Positions 10,755 through 23,528 of a stretch of DNA of 64,000 bases are shown piece after piece. The position numbers were made by a program, and so were the translations under genes. The DNA comes from Lithospermum erythrorhizon (taxonomy: Eukaryota > Streptophyta > Magnoliopsida > Boraginales > Boraginaceae): positions 1,612,001-1,676,000 of the forward strand of contig JADFUC010000511.1 of NCBI GenBank assembly GCA_019722365.1, written 5' to 3'. Below the pieces are notes generated by a model. The model saw only the letters and a program-made list of their open reading frames with translations. It did no database searches and had not been told where the DNA came from. How positions within the stretch are numbered: the first letter of the stretch is position 1; each line of letters begins with the position of its first letter.

Positions 10755-13630
10755 TGGGAGATTGGAGGTTTTGGGTGGTTTTGTTGATTGGTATTACTAT
10801 ATTTAGTTCGAATTGTTCGTGAAGCTAAATAATTGGTGGTTTTAAGGTGATTTTCAAGCGAGAAATGTCACGATCTTTGTATTTATTTAGTTGGCGTGTG
10901 TATTAAGGAATATTATGAATATGATCTCGTGGGTAGTTTGATTTCCACTAAAAAAATGAAGGTACGTAAGAATTAAGAACAAGTAGTCAACAAATGCATT
11001 TGACAAACAGAACTGCCATTTAATTTGTACTTTGTATTGGTATTGTCATAAATTTGACTTTGAATGCTTACTAATTTCTACGTACTCTTTAACAAAGTAC
11101 TCCGGTGGCGAGAAATGATTGGGTGGAAACTCGCAATTTAATATTTTCCTTCTATATGCCTGAAAGATTTTTTTGTTGCGTCAATTGTATGTTGTAGAGA
11201 TTTCACTGTTATCTGAATCATTATTATTCCATTTCATCCTTGTCTCCAACTCTCCATGTTTCGTTGGATAACCTTATTATAACTACCAAAATCGTGAAAT
11301 ATTTACATAAAAAAAAGTAGGTTGAGTATAGTTTAGTTATTTTTATACGGAGTATATCCGTTAATGAAAGTAGTCATCACTCTAGTATGTACTTCGTCCT
11401 TTGTTGTAGTAGCGATTAAATACGATAACTGATGAGAAATGTTGTGGAAAGTTTGTGTTAGTTACGTTGTTCAACATCGATCGAATAAATGTTAACGAAT
11501 GCAGCTTAATGTCCATTTACGTTATCATTAAAACTTGAGGAAAGGGCCAAAATATTTATGGAAGCGTGACAATTCAGCCGAAGGTATTGTGACATACTGA
11601 TAGGCTTCGTGCACCATACAAACTTAGAGGACCATGTTTAGAGGTTTATAATGATGTTATAAATATCATGATTATACTAATATAATAGGCAAATTACATT
11701 TTTATTAAATATAAAAAATTAAAATCCTCCATTCCCCCAATTTCGCCCCATACCCCCAATTTTGTCCCCTCCTATAAGTCAATAATTAGTTTCCTTATTA
11801 AAGTTAAATTCTCTAATTGAATGATATAATCAAATTAAAATCTTTTCAAAAATACAAAACTGACACAATCAGTAGGAAACAATGAATGGGTTTGATAATC
11901 TTATGTTGAATGAATTTTTCTAAATTAAAGTATTGTTGTTAGAATTAATTGTTTCATGTTGGTTGATGTTTGAATTGTTTAAATATGAGTTTAGAAATTG
12001 GTTAGATATAGTAAGATGTTGTTTGAAGTTTGAACCCAATTCATAGATTTAATAATATATGTGAAGGGTCTAACACAAGGATAAATATTAGCATATAGAG
12101 AGTAATAGTTTATTATACCATCACTTACCTCGCAGATCTAGAACTACAGAAGCAACAATCAGGGCATGGCATACCAAAATTAGTTTTAAAATCAATTTTT
12201 TTCATAAACATTGAAAAGATATATAGGTACATAGAACTCGATGAATAATGTGTTGAATAATAGGATAAATAAAGGTAAAAATTCGAAACTTTATCTAATA
12301 ATATAACTTTTAGATATTCTTTATAATTTGTGTATATTTTATTTACTAATATTTTTTACGTAATACACATATTATTCATTTAATGTTCTCAGTTTGTAAA
12401 TGAAATACACATAATAATGCATGTTATGTATTCATTTTTTGTCAAAATGGGCGTAATATTAATTTGTATTATGTCTGGCATGTCACTTGTATTCGCATTA
12501 AAATAGCATATCTTATATCGTAGGTATCATTCGAGATCCCCGAAATACCATAATTAGTAATGCGATGGTAAAACCTCATGTGTTATTGTTTAGCAGGCCG
12601 AGGGTGCCAAAACATGTTGCCAATTCTGGTCCGAGAATAGAGGGATCACAGGGAATCTTGTGATACTTAATAGAAGGATACGTACTTATACCAATAAAAT
12701 AAAGAGCTTATGGATACTAACTCCTTGATGAAATATTTAATTGCATTACATGAAACATCAAATACCATATAAGCGATGAGTGAGCGTCTTCTCCATCTCA
12801 GTAATAACATGGAAGACTATCAAGTGGTTTTACAGACAAACTTTTAGCCATGAACAAAAAAAAAAAATCATATATTCCTATATCATGTAATAAAAATAAA
12901 AAATTATTGGTGACCACCTACAAAATAAAAAATAAAACCCATGGTGATGAATAATTAGGGTAAAAAAATAGTGATATTACTAAAAAAATAGTGGTATAAC
13001 AAAAATATAAAAATCATATTTTATATTTGAATTCGAATTTTCTGAATCCATGATGATGAATAATTACAGTAAAATAATATTGAATATTTTAAAAATTGAA
13101 TTATGAATCATCTAAACATAAACTATAATCTAAAAGAAAGGAAAATAAAAGCATGAAATCAAAAAGGTAAAAAAACCGAATTGGAGAAAAAATAGGCAAC
13201 AAATCCGAAAATAGATTGTGGCATGCTATAATTGTGGGAGGAGTTTTTCAATGTAAAAAATCAATTTTACAAAATACAAAATCGCTACTCGATATTAACC
13301 GTATTCGAAATTGGTGATTCAATGACCAAGATTGGGTAAGCAACTAATAATTAATAATATATTTTAGTAATCATATTTATTCATTCATATTAATAATATT
13401 TATTATTTATTTATCTATTAATAGTATTATTTATTTAATATATGAAATGTAAATATATACAATGAATAAACAAGGTAAAATTATTCGATCTGACTGATTG
13501 AGAGTCTTTTCTTTGAAACATTATCAAACACTAAAATATTTTCATTATTCAAATTAGGTTATTTTTTATAGTGAAATTTTAATTAATAAAATTTATTTTT
13601 ATGGTTTATTAATTGAATTAATTTTCAGCA
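10755..13630. other. Intergenic, AT-rich, no gene seen
   Basis: The sequence upstream of the ATL gene holds its promoter, but no element could be assigned with confidence. I see AT-rich DNA with short homopolymers (for example poly-A at 12857-12867) and no supported coding, RNA gene or transposon end. Confidence 0.5.
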
Positions 13631-13639
13631 ATCTACGAT

Positions 13640-15135
13640 TCTAGCATGTTGATAGGGTTAAACAGCCGAATTAAATTCAAATCGGGGAGAAAATAATAGG
13701 GTTCCGAATTCCAAGGAGCGATATTAATTTTAGGTTAAAATTAGGGTTTATTCAAATAAACTTAATTTAAACCTAGAATAAGGTTTCAGAAAGATCACGG
13801 GGCTTAAATTAATGAAGCGAGGAATGCTCGGGGTTAATAAATAAATTCATGCTTGACTGAAACCACTAAAATGGTATTACGACTCCGTATTCTTGGAGAA
13901 ACGAGTAAATGCAAAATATCCGACGGTCCGAGATCGTGCCTCAAAATCCATGGTCGAATCCGCATGATCCGCAGCGAACCAGCGAATCAGTCGAGGTCGA
14001 AAGCCTATAAATACCCATATTTATTAAATTTTATAATAAGTGGGAAGTGGAAGAAAAAAGGTAAAACGAAAGGCTGCCCGAGGAAAAGCTACGAAGAAAG
14101 ATGACAGAGCCACAGAAACACCTCCAGGACAAGATTCAAAAAGGAAGAAGAAAGCATTCGAGGACAGCAGAAACACTAAATAGGTGCCTAAGCTTAAATC
14201 GAGGAAGGTGGACAATCGAGATCTCCGACAAATAAAGTCTCCCTCCCCAATCGGTTGGAGGAAACATTGAAGCCCACTGCATTCTAGTGAGTCGGGGGAG
14301 AGGGATCAGTGCTGAAGCCCTGCTTACTACATAAAAAGAGGCGCCTAAAACCCTCGAGCCGGACAATCCGGAATCTCAAATGAGAAGTCCAAGTTATCCG
14401 TCCCAATAATTTGCGAAACCTTATTCTTGAAGCCCACTTAACATTTACATCAAATCAGGGAAGGGATCAAAGGCTGCTTGAAGCCACTACCTCTTTATAT
14501 CAAATAGGCGTCTGGAACATACCGGGAGAAAGAGTGAACAAATCCATGGTGATGAGAAGGCTGGTGCCATTTGACCTCCCAAGTAAAATCGAAATAGAGT
14601 AGGATCGTCCCTTTCAGGAAAGGCGGTAGAACCACATTCAGCGAGAAGGAACCCGACCACAAGCTATAAAGGTTCATCGAGGTCCTACCGTCAATCGTAT
14701 CGAAGGGGTTAAGCGTCAAAGCGACACAACATTATCAGCAAAGAGGGTTAAGCATCCAGAATTTTACCCCATCAAGTCAAGAAGGCGTCAGCTCATCCGG
14801 TAACCTACATTCAATCGGCCGGAAGGGTCACTGATCTGCCGTCCATCCCGTAATCACCGAGGATCCAAGTTGAGACAACAGTCAAGTCCATCTGACCACG
14901 GGATCGAGCTCGCCAGCGCCGGTTCGGACATCGAAGTCAAATACTAGGTCCTCGTCCGAGGGCCTTGTCCGGGACACGTATCGACCCGAAGACCCTGACT
15001 TATTATTTCAAATTAAGTATAATCAGCGAAATGCGTGGACGTCGGCTTATACGTAGGAGATTACTAGAATTATGAGTAGAACTCCAATCCGTTTGATAAA
15101 TTTTCACTGTACCGGGAGAGATTTCCCAAAGAAAG
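13640..15135. repeat. Complex interspersed repeat with two ~160-bp tandem units
   Basis: This block is GC-richer than its flanks and has no long open frame. Inside it, a unit starting TTGAAGCCCACT at 14268 recurs at 14428 in the same order of landmarks: TTGAAGCCCACT, GGGATCA, TGAAGCC, then a 'TATAAAAA/TATCAAATA-GGCG' block. The units are diverged but collinear, with a period of about 160 bp. It could be the untranslated or LTR part of an LTR retrotransposon, but I could not define TG...CA ends, a primer binding site or any protease, RT or integrase motif. Confidence 0.45.
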
Positions 15136-15492
15136 AATTTATTATTTACGACGCCATCTCAAAAATAATAACATTTTTTTACGTCTGATTATAATTCAGT
15201 TTGATAATTGATTTTCATACTTTTCCAATTTTCAATTTTGAATTTTCATTTTAACAAATAGCCTCCAATCAAAAACTACTACAATTACGGCTCTATCCCG
15301 TCGTTCTATATTACCAGGAAATTATTTTTTCTTCTCTTTCATTTTCTATATTTAGCCAACAAATTTAAATACGACTTATTTTGCGATACTTTATTATTTT
15401 GTACACCACCCTACCAGAAAAATTGTACAATTTCAAAATTCTCAAATTTTAGGTTTTTAATCGACATACATAACTTTAATTCAACAAAATAA

Positions 15493-15496
<4 letters not shown>

Positions 15497-15531
<35 letters not shown>
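15497..15531. repeat. (AT)n microsatellite
   Basis: A run of about 17 AT repeats in AT-rich intergenic DNA between the 13.6-15.1 kb repeat and the TCP locus. Confidence 0.95.
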
Positions 15532-15535
<4 letters not shown>

Positions 15536-16493
15536 AGATAATACATGAACTCTATCATAGAAAGCGTATAATGATCATCCATGTACATTAGATTACAAGA
15601 TTAGAGCTTGTATTGTCATTGATGCGCTGAAAGTCTAAGGTTGTCGTCTTCAGGGCAGGAATTTTATTTATTTGTCAACTCCCCAACTCCACGCATGTAA
15701 ATTACTCTTACGTAGAATGAGTACATTTTTGTCAATGGTGTCCCAATTTCCACAATTACTCTATGCGTGCTTCAAATATTACTAGTAATAAGTACGAACA
15801 ACGCGTATGAAATGGATAATATTTATGGAAACTAGGAGTATTACATCCAATTACAATGATTGATTTGATGTTATCGGTTGACTTTTAACAGAAGCCGGAC
15901 GGGGGTGGGGTGAATCAAAATTCAATAAACAATAATTATCTAAGAGACTTCTTACAAGCTACATTATAGCAATTGGCATCATTAGATTAAGCCTATAAAT
16001 AAAGAAGTTGCATGTAACAGTGACACAATCAAATTGTGTACATGCTATCGTAATAATTTTTTTTAGCTGATCTGTCAGTTTTTGGTATGAGGTGAATGAT
16101 GAGAAATCGAGCGATACTCGAACACGACTCGATTGTTAGTCGGACTGAGTCGGGTTCTTGAGGACATGCCGAAGCGGGTGTTGTTTTGCCTTGTCCCCTA
16201 AAAACACTACTTGATAATAATCATTTTGAGTATTTTTAACAATAATATAGAGAATCTTGTTTAATTCGTTGAATAGTTATAAATTAACATATAAATTTAA
16301 CTGACGTAAGAATTTGATTTTAGGGGAATTTGATAGGTAAATTATTGGTGCATGTACTCTAATCCAAATGATGAGTTGAATTCAGACGCATTTCTAGTCT
16401 TGTTCAGCCCATTTCAAGTTCCAAGTTCCACCACATTGCTCCTCCTCCTGGATTCTTGCTGGAACCTGAAACCGTGAGGAGTCAAAATGACTG

Positions 16494-17432
16494 TTAAGAC
16501 ATTGAAGACTGATCAGCATTGTGATTATTAACCGAGGCCATTGAAGCTCTATGATGATCCCAAGAATGAGTCAAATGATAATAATTGTTGTCCTTGAGGG
16601 GTCCCCTTTGATTTAATTCTTGGCTTTGCCAGAACAATGGTTGCTCTGAAATTTCTTGATTTGATGAACTGAAAATGATTCCATTATTGTTCTCTCCTGG
16701 ATTTCTAATGTTACCCCAACCATCCACTGTTGTTTTTCCATAGTTTGCTTCAAATCCTGATAACTGAACTTGATTGGTTGATGTATGCAGAGAGAGGCCC
16801 AGCTGATCTTCAGGTGGGAAATTCTGGAAATTCACAAGTGAAATTCCAGAACTAGTAGGAAAAAATGTCTTCATTGTATCTCTAATGCATTGTTCTTCAT
16901 GTTCTTGTGGAATGTAGGAACTAGTTGGATTGTTTTCCTCTTGAATATGTTTTTGAAGCTGGAAAACATTCTCGCAAGGCTAATTGTTCTGTTCTTGAAT
17001 TTCCAGTGAAGTAGTGGCTGAAAGATCAGCTTGTTCCGTCACATTTGGACACCATGGTGGCAATTCAGCTAATTTATCAATTGCATTTTGAGATTGCTTG
17101 AAGAGCCAATCTACTGCTTTGCTCGGTCGGTCATAGCCTAGACTGTCCTGGACATCGTAGAATTGGATAGCAGTGTGAGCAGACAGCCTCACTTCTATCT
17201 CTCTGGCCTTTGGCTGTGTAGACTTTACTATGCTTATCTTTCTTACTCGTACATCGAATAATATATATTTAGCACACTTTTTCCCCCTCTTCCCTTTAGC
17301 TCTTTCTCCTGTTGAGTGCTTCATTGAAACACAAACATGTACGTTCCAATGAAGATTGCAGAATTGGTCTATATGTAGTAAGATAATAGTTGAAAGAAGA
17401 GTTATGTGAGTTGATTGTAAGTTTGTTTCCAA
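16494..17432 (-). pseudogene. TCP4/CIN-type TCP transcription factor, disrupted
   Basis: The minus strand encodes a class II (CIN-type) TCP protein. The helix-loop-helix part of the TCP domain is perfect: VRLSAHTAIQFYDVQ and GYDRPSKAVDWL, then AIDKLAELPPW. The upstream basic, DNA-contacting part is scrambled in this frame. Shifting frame recovers KKDKHSKVYTAKGQRDR from the same bases, so a 1-nt loss near 17243 and a 2-nt loss near 17186 offset each other. A TAG at 16982-16980 then stops the protein at residue 150. Beyond it the same frame continues for another 160 codons with family-like text, including IRDTMKTFFPTSS, QLGLSL and QRGPL, to the stop at 16494. TCP genes of this group usually lack introns, so the stop is unlikely to be spliced out. 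Intact members promote leaf cell differentiation and are cut by miR319. The start at 17432 is only the outermost ATG; the ATG at about 17325 (MKHSTGERAKG) is another candidate. Sequencing error is the main alternative to pseudogenisation. Confidence 0.85.
16589..16610 (-). promoter_or_regulatory. Eroded miR319 target site in the TCP gene
   Basis: In intact CIN-type TCP mRNAs a 21-22 nt site encoding QRGPLQS pairs with miR319. Here the frame encodes QRGPLKD. The 5' half of the site (CAAAGGGGACCCCT) is preserved, but the 3' half that pairs with the miRNA seed has about four changes compared with the usual CTTCAGTCCA. Efficient cleavage would not be expected. The sequence is seen directly; the family site is established knowledge; loss of regulation is inference. 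Confidence 0.6.
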
Positions 17433-18467
17433 TTTTGAAGCATCTATTTTGATATGTATTCAAAATTTAAGCACACTTGGTGATTTCAACCTTTGCTAGA
17501 TGGGATCTTATTGAGATTTGCCAGCAACTAAGTAATGAGTGATGATTATATTAATTGCGGCTGGCAATTACGGCTGCTTCCAGTTGATGATGATCCCAAG
17601 AAAAAACTTGTCATTGTGTAATTACACAGATATACGTAGTAAATTGGTTTTAATGAAACATCTCTATCAAAATCTTGCAAACTGAAATAAAGACATAGAT
17701 AGGAGGAAAAAGCAAATTCCGCAATAAACTACGCGGAAGAAGAATTTGAAAATGGATTACTATAGGCCACATGATAGTTCCATGGGTATTAGGTGTTGGA
17801 CATTTACATAGTGGGCACCAAGGTTTTGCTCGTCTTCAAGGTTTAAGGTCTGGAAAGATGCATTGGGAATAATTAAGGGATAATAAAGGAAGCACTTAAG
17901 GAATTTTAAGTTAGCCCTAACCCTTGCTACATCACTTAGGATATATAGAGACATGGTGACACATGCCTCTAAATTTTCAAAGTATTACGGAGTATTTTTT
18001 GCCTCTTATGTTTACCCTTGTATTCATTCCACCACCTTTACGGTTAAATTCTTTAAATGTAGTTAAGAGTTGTCTAGCTAAAGTTGACATACCATGGCAT
18101 TTTGTTATAGTGTATCCTCAACTATCTAGTTGCAATTGAAGTTTTCTTGCTTCTTGTTGGCTTTCAAATTTATTCTGACATTATTAGGGCCTATTTAATT
18201 GTACGTGTGATGTGCATCGAAAATCCACATAAGAAATAGGATGATTTTCACCATGATACTAATTAATTCTTTCATATATTGTAAATTTAATCACGTTTGA
18301 TAGTTTGTTGAAGTGTGAAAATTGATAGTGATCTCTACCGATATCCTTCGTTTATCGGGACAAAGAATAATAGTCAATTTATTTCCATATAAAGTCAATT
18401 ATATTTAAATTCCACACTGTTCTATTAAGGGGAAATATATTAATCGTATAAATAAATTCAAATATCC
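17433..18467. other. Intergenic, upstream of the TCP locus
   Basis: AT-rich DNA with no supported gene. It should contain the TCP promoter, yet no specific element can be assigned. A short minus-strand open frame at 17760-17954 shows no recognisable domain. Confidence 0.4.
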
Positions 18468-18668
18468 CTATCTTGCCATCCTGATTTAGTTACTTGAAGC
18501 AATAAGCATAAATATATACACTAATAGCTCATAAAATTAAAATACCCCTATCTTGCCATCCTGATTTAGTTACTTGAAGTAATAAGCATAAATTGTAACG
18601 GCGGGGGCTTCCACGATCAGCGTATGATCGTTTACTAATAGCTCCGTTTACTAATAGCTCATAAAATT
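18468..18668. repeat. Local direct duplication, ~75-bp unit
   Basis: The stretch 'ccctatcttgccatcctg' plus about 30 following bases occurs at about 18471 and again at about 18546 with one or two differences. The tail 'ctaatagctcataaaatta' occurs at about 18522 and 18650, and a partial 'tttactaatagctc' is repeated once more just before the latter. A short GC-rich insert (aacggcgggggcttcc) separates the copies. This is a recent local rearrangement or an assembly stutter. Confidence 0.75.
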
Positions 18669-19549
18669 AAAGATGCAGCTAGAGCAAGAAGAAGTTCCAT
18701 AGAAGGCAATGGCTAATTGACTATCTCTTACGAGTGACTTCTTAGATTTATTAAATGGATTTGGGCCAACACCCACAAGAGAAGAGAAATCACACTTTAT
18801 AAGTCCAAAAATGCACCATTCTAAAATTAATTGGTATTAAGTAGAGTTGCTCTTAGACTTATATAATATGAATTCTCCCCTTATTTTTTCAATGTGGAAT
18901 ATGTAAACTCTTTAGTTATTAAGAGTAAAATCTTAATATGCCTCTTAGTTGATATATTATTTTTGCACGTAAAAATCTCCAAACGACAAGGATTGCATAT
19001 GAAAGGTTAAAGACGTAAGAGATAATTGAAGTCATTTAGGTCATTGCCCACTTCGGCACTATTTATCGTGATGAAAAAGTATACTTGTTTTCTATTGTCA
19101 CTTTCAGTATTATTCCTTTTCCATTCACAAAATTGCACCGGCCACTATTTCCTATTTTCCTTGGCAGCTACGAAAATCTAAATTTTTGGTATACAATTTC
19201 CAATCATAGGCCTACACCTAACTATGTTGGTCCGAAAATAGGAAGTTGGAGATCGATTTCCTCTTTACCTCCGCAAATTGGTTTTTTATACAAGGAAATA
19301 GTTTATAATTGTTAAAGAAATTAAAATAACAAAATAGATGTAGCATATTACTAGCTTACCCTAGTCGTACAATAAAAATAATATAAATTAATAAAGTTAA
19401 GATTGATGAATTTTATTAATTTACAAAGTTATTAATTTATTATGAATTAAAAAAGTTTATTAATGTTGGGATTCGATAAATTTATTATGTTAAAAAATTT
19501 ATTAATTATTAATTTAAAGGTTTCTACTGTAGTTGGAGTTGGACTCAAT

Positions 19550-21210
19550 CGTAGTTCTAGAGACTAGAGTTGTACACCCGACTTGTCTTTGAAGGCATTA
19601 GCAGGTGGGCGTGGAGTTCATTAGTTGATTAAATTGATCCAGGCTTCCGTTAGTTTCGGGTTCGTGCGTTCGTTAAGTACGCGTCGACATTGGCACTAAT
19701 GGGGTGGGGTGGGCAGGGTTTTAGCGTTAAATCGGCCAGCGCGTTAGATTGCAGTTCGGTGGGCGTTCGAATCGCCGTTCGGCGCCACGTTAGTTGCTTG
19801 GTTAGTTAACGTAGCAGAATGATCCGCTAAATTAAACGGACGTCAAGATACAGGCTTTATACTTAGTTAGTTCCATAGCCTTATTAGCGAACATCCTCCC
19901 CGTCTGACGGACGTCAGCTTTTAACTAGCCGTTATCTGAGCATTGATTTAAATCTTATTAAGCAGGATCATCAAAACTTTTATTCTCTGGACGTCCAGGT
20001 AAGTCTTAGATTAATAATATGAATAAGCTAGTTTAAATGAGATATCAGTTATTAGCGGACGTCCCAGAATTCGAGAAAAAATAAGCGGATTCTCTCACCA
20101 TAAATAAAAAACCCATGGCTTTAGATTCAAATTCTTCATCAAAATATCATCATTAATTCATATTACTTCCAAGTTATCTATTCTAGTTAAATTTCCACGC
20201 ATTAAATATATCATCTTGGTTCTTGGTTTCTTCTTACGATTATAAATGTTACATATATTAAATGCTTGGAGGGAATAAATAATTTGATCAAGAATTTTCA
20301 AAAGAATTAACATCATAAATCTTCAATCGATTCTGATTCAAATTGAAATTGGTACAATCTTTACAATCTTTCAATCGGTTGAGGATTAAGATTCAGTAAA
20401 TAAATTATAAAGCTGGAGTTAAGCGTGATATATGTATCTAGAGATGTCGTCAGGCGATCTTTCACACCCCAAATCCCAGATATGATAGATGAAGGCGAAG
20501 AATAATATTACATGTTTTTTCTTTTATAAATGAGCAGCTAGTTTATTTTTCTTTTTATAGATGGATGAACTTTGCTTAATTTAATGTTTATGGTATGTTT
20601 TATTACATGGATGTTAAGCGTAGATTTCGGATATTTGAAGTTTGTTTTATGATTTTGTTGGATTTCGATTTAGATATTTATGGGTTTTTTTTTTATGTAT
20701 GTGTGTGGTTTGTTTTTTATTTGCAATATAGTGTAAATAGTTGTGACTTGTGATGGATAAACTATTCTTTCCCAGATCGGACGTCGCTTAATTCGGCCGG
20801 TCCGGCTGGAGTTCGTTGGGTAGGCGAGGTCGAGGTTGACAGCTAGTTAGTGTCTTGGGTGGGGCGGAGTGGTATGATAAATCTCCCGGTGTGCCGTTCG
20901 CATTGACACCTTCAAACCGCTTAGTTAGAATTGGGCGGTATAGATTCAGCGTCGATTATGCCGGACGTGTGCCGTCAAACCCACTTGGATTTTGCCACGT
21001 CTGCTTGTGCTTGTATCCTTGTGGCTTGTAGACTTGTAGTGATGCTTACACATGTCCGACAAACTATGCTCTATGGACAGTCCGCTGCTGGGTGAGCACA
21101 ATTGTATCGATTCGAGTTCAATCCATGTCCCTAACTCCCTAGGGCCAATTTTGTCTCAAGCCATGACCCACTGTTAAGCTTGAGGTTGGGTTAGGATTGA
21201 AGCAAACGTT
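19550..21210. repeat. Unclassified transposon-like repeat with GGACGTCC motifs
   Basis: Two GC-richer arms (19550-20060 and 20770-21200) flank an AT-rich centre. The left arm carries the motif 'GGACGTC' at least four times (around 19848, 19908, 19989 and 20059), often preceded by 'tagc'; the right arm has 'cggacgtcg' near 20777. Arms rich in a short palindromic motif around an AT-rich core suggest a DNA transposon with subterminal repeats. No clear terminal inverted repeat, target duplication or transposase was found. Confidence 0.4.
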
Positions 21211-23520
21211 CGCAATTTGTTCTAGGATTATTCAAAGATTAATGTTATTTTGTTATTAATTTTACATAACTTTAAAGTAGGTCTTAAAATCTTTTATTTA
21301 GGTCTCAAAAATAGTAAATGACTTATTCAGGTTTCAAAGATTTTAATGGTTAAAATGATAGAACTCACCCGCCATTTATTTCTAAAATCTATCTACACTT
21401 CTACCATCATCCATAACCACCATTATCTACTAAGTAACAACTAATACTCAATGTCTTGCAAAGAAGATTGATGTTCCAATTATAAATGAGGCATATCTAA
21501 AAGGCATAGCCTTGACAGGAAGACAAATTCATTTTTTTACATAAAAGAAAAATTGATAGAAAATTTTGTTATTTCCCTCTCTTTTAATTGTGCAATTGCT
21601 TTTGCAATGCTCTCTGTAACTCTATTTGGTGTTTTCTCCATAGGAAAGAAGACAAAAAACAGAATGATTTTTATATGGATATGCATACAAATGAAATTTA
21701 ATTACCAAATCTTATGCATTTTATGTTAATATAGAGCAACTATGATGAATCTTTTGACATTTTTTATGTTAATCAGAACATATAATTTGATGTTTTTTAT
21801 ATAATTACAACAATGTTAACACAAGATTTAGATATTAACTATTATGATGAATTCTTTATTTTTTGTTTGTAGAAAAATGAAAAGATTAACTCGCTCCTTC
21901 GGTGGTATTTACTTGTCATCTGGGAATATCTGCTGCCAAATTAAAAGAATTAAAAGTAGTCGAAAAGTGCGTTAAAAATGTTGGAATGACAATTAATTGA
22001 AAGCCCCATATCATTGAATTGGTTGATAATTTAATAAGAAAAGTGATCCAAAAAATAACATTGAAATGTAGAAGAATAATTTTACTATCTGAGAATGACA
22101 AATAAAAACTTTATCGATTTTTTATTTAGAATGGCAGAAGTAAATGCCATCGGAGGGGTATGTAGATTCATATAAGAATGATAATGGGATATGATTAATC
22201 CACAGTGAAGTTTTATAGACCAAGATTTAAAGATTTTTAGAATAAAAATGGTTTCACTTGAACCACTAATTTTATTCTAGGTAGTGCATTAATTGTGGAA
22301 ATATATATACTATTTTGGCTCACTTCTCTTGTTAATGGGCGCATGAGATAAGGCGCCGTGATTACAGAAGTTCGCGATATATTGAAATAGAAATTAGCGT
22401 GATCACCATGGAATGAGAGTGTATCATAACGCTCATGAAGTGCTTTAGCATAAATACTTCCGTAAATGCGTTGATTTAATTAAATTAACATTTCTTAGTC
22501 ATTTTCTTATATTAGGTACTCATATAAAGTCGAAATCTTGGCTTGTCATTCAGTGTTTGTGATGTCAAGCTCCATAGCAGTCCACACTTCAGTCAGAGCG
22601 GTAGAATGCAGGCCGCCGGAGACCATGTTGACAGAATAGAATATTTCGCCATTAGGCGAACGAAGCAAAGAAGCCGAAGCAACAAGCCTTTTTGAAAAAC
22701 ATATGCGCGAAAGTGGTAGAGAGTCCAGTTGTGGTTAATAGTCCTGTTATAGAGAGTCCGTTAGATAATTGTAATCACACATTTTTAGCGGATTGTAATT
22801 ATCACTTATAACTAGTGCAACGTAGATGACCTAAATGACTTCTTCGAAAAGACTAAATTACGATAAATAGGTACTATTTTTAAGGTGTTAGTTTTTTAAA
22901 AAGTAATTTAGTCTTTTATCGAAAAGTGTATTTAAGTATAAAAAAAACAAAAGAATCTTCAGAAATTAAATGGATTTAAAATATGTGTTAGTTAACAAAT
23001 TTTCTGTATTTAAATATACAAGAGTTTTTCCACCTCGCGTGGCTTTTGAGTTTTGCTTCCCTCCAATTGCCGAATTGGCGCAAGCAGATTCTAAAAATGA
23101 CAACCAAATTCAGTATTCAATCTTTTCTCAAAATTAGATTCCTCCAAATCTACATTTCCATCACCCGCCAAACACAATAACTTACCATTTTAATACTCCT
23201 AAATTTTCAAAATCTCCCTCTCGTTATAGTCCATTGTTTATACTATCTTGCTTTTCACTAGATTCTAAAAATTGAAAATTTTCTCTTCCGAAGATTGAGA
23301 TAGCCAAAACTCCAAACCAAAAAATTTAAAACATTAAAACAATTGCCAACAAACCAATGAATCTTGAAAATATCCCTCCAAAACAAAACCATTTCATTTT
23401 CATCCCCTACCTACATATACCTATTCCAACACCACATTGAATCTCACCCCTCAACTTTGTGATCGATCTCTCTCACCCCCCCCCTCCCCCTCCCTGCCTC
23501 AAAGTTGGTTAGCCTGCTCT
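21210..23520. other. Intergenic, no gene seen
   Basis: Mostly AT-rich sequence. A patch around 22330-22720 has higher GC and resembles old transposon debris but has no recognisable ends. From about 23380 a CT-rich stretch with a C-tract (23477-23495) looks like the 5' untranslated leader of the small KEN-box gene that follows. Confidence 0.4.
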
Positions 23521-23528
23521 GATATGAG

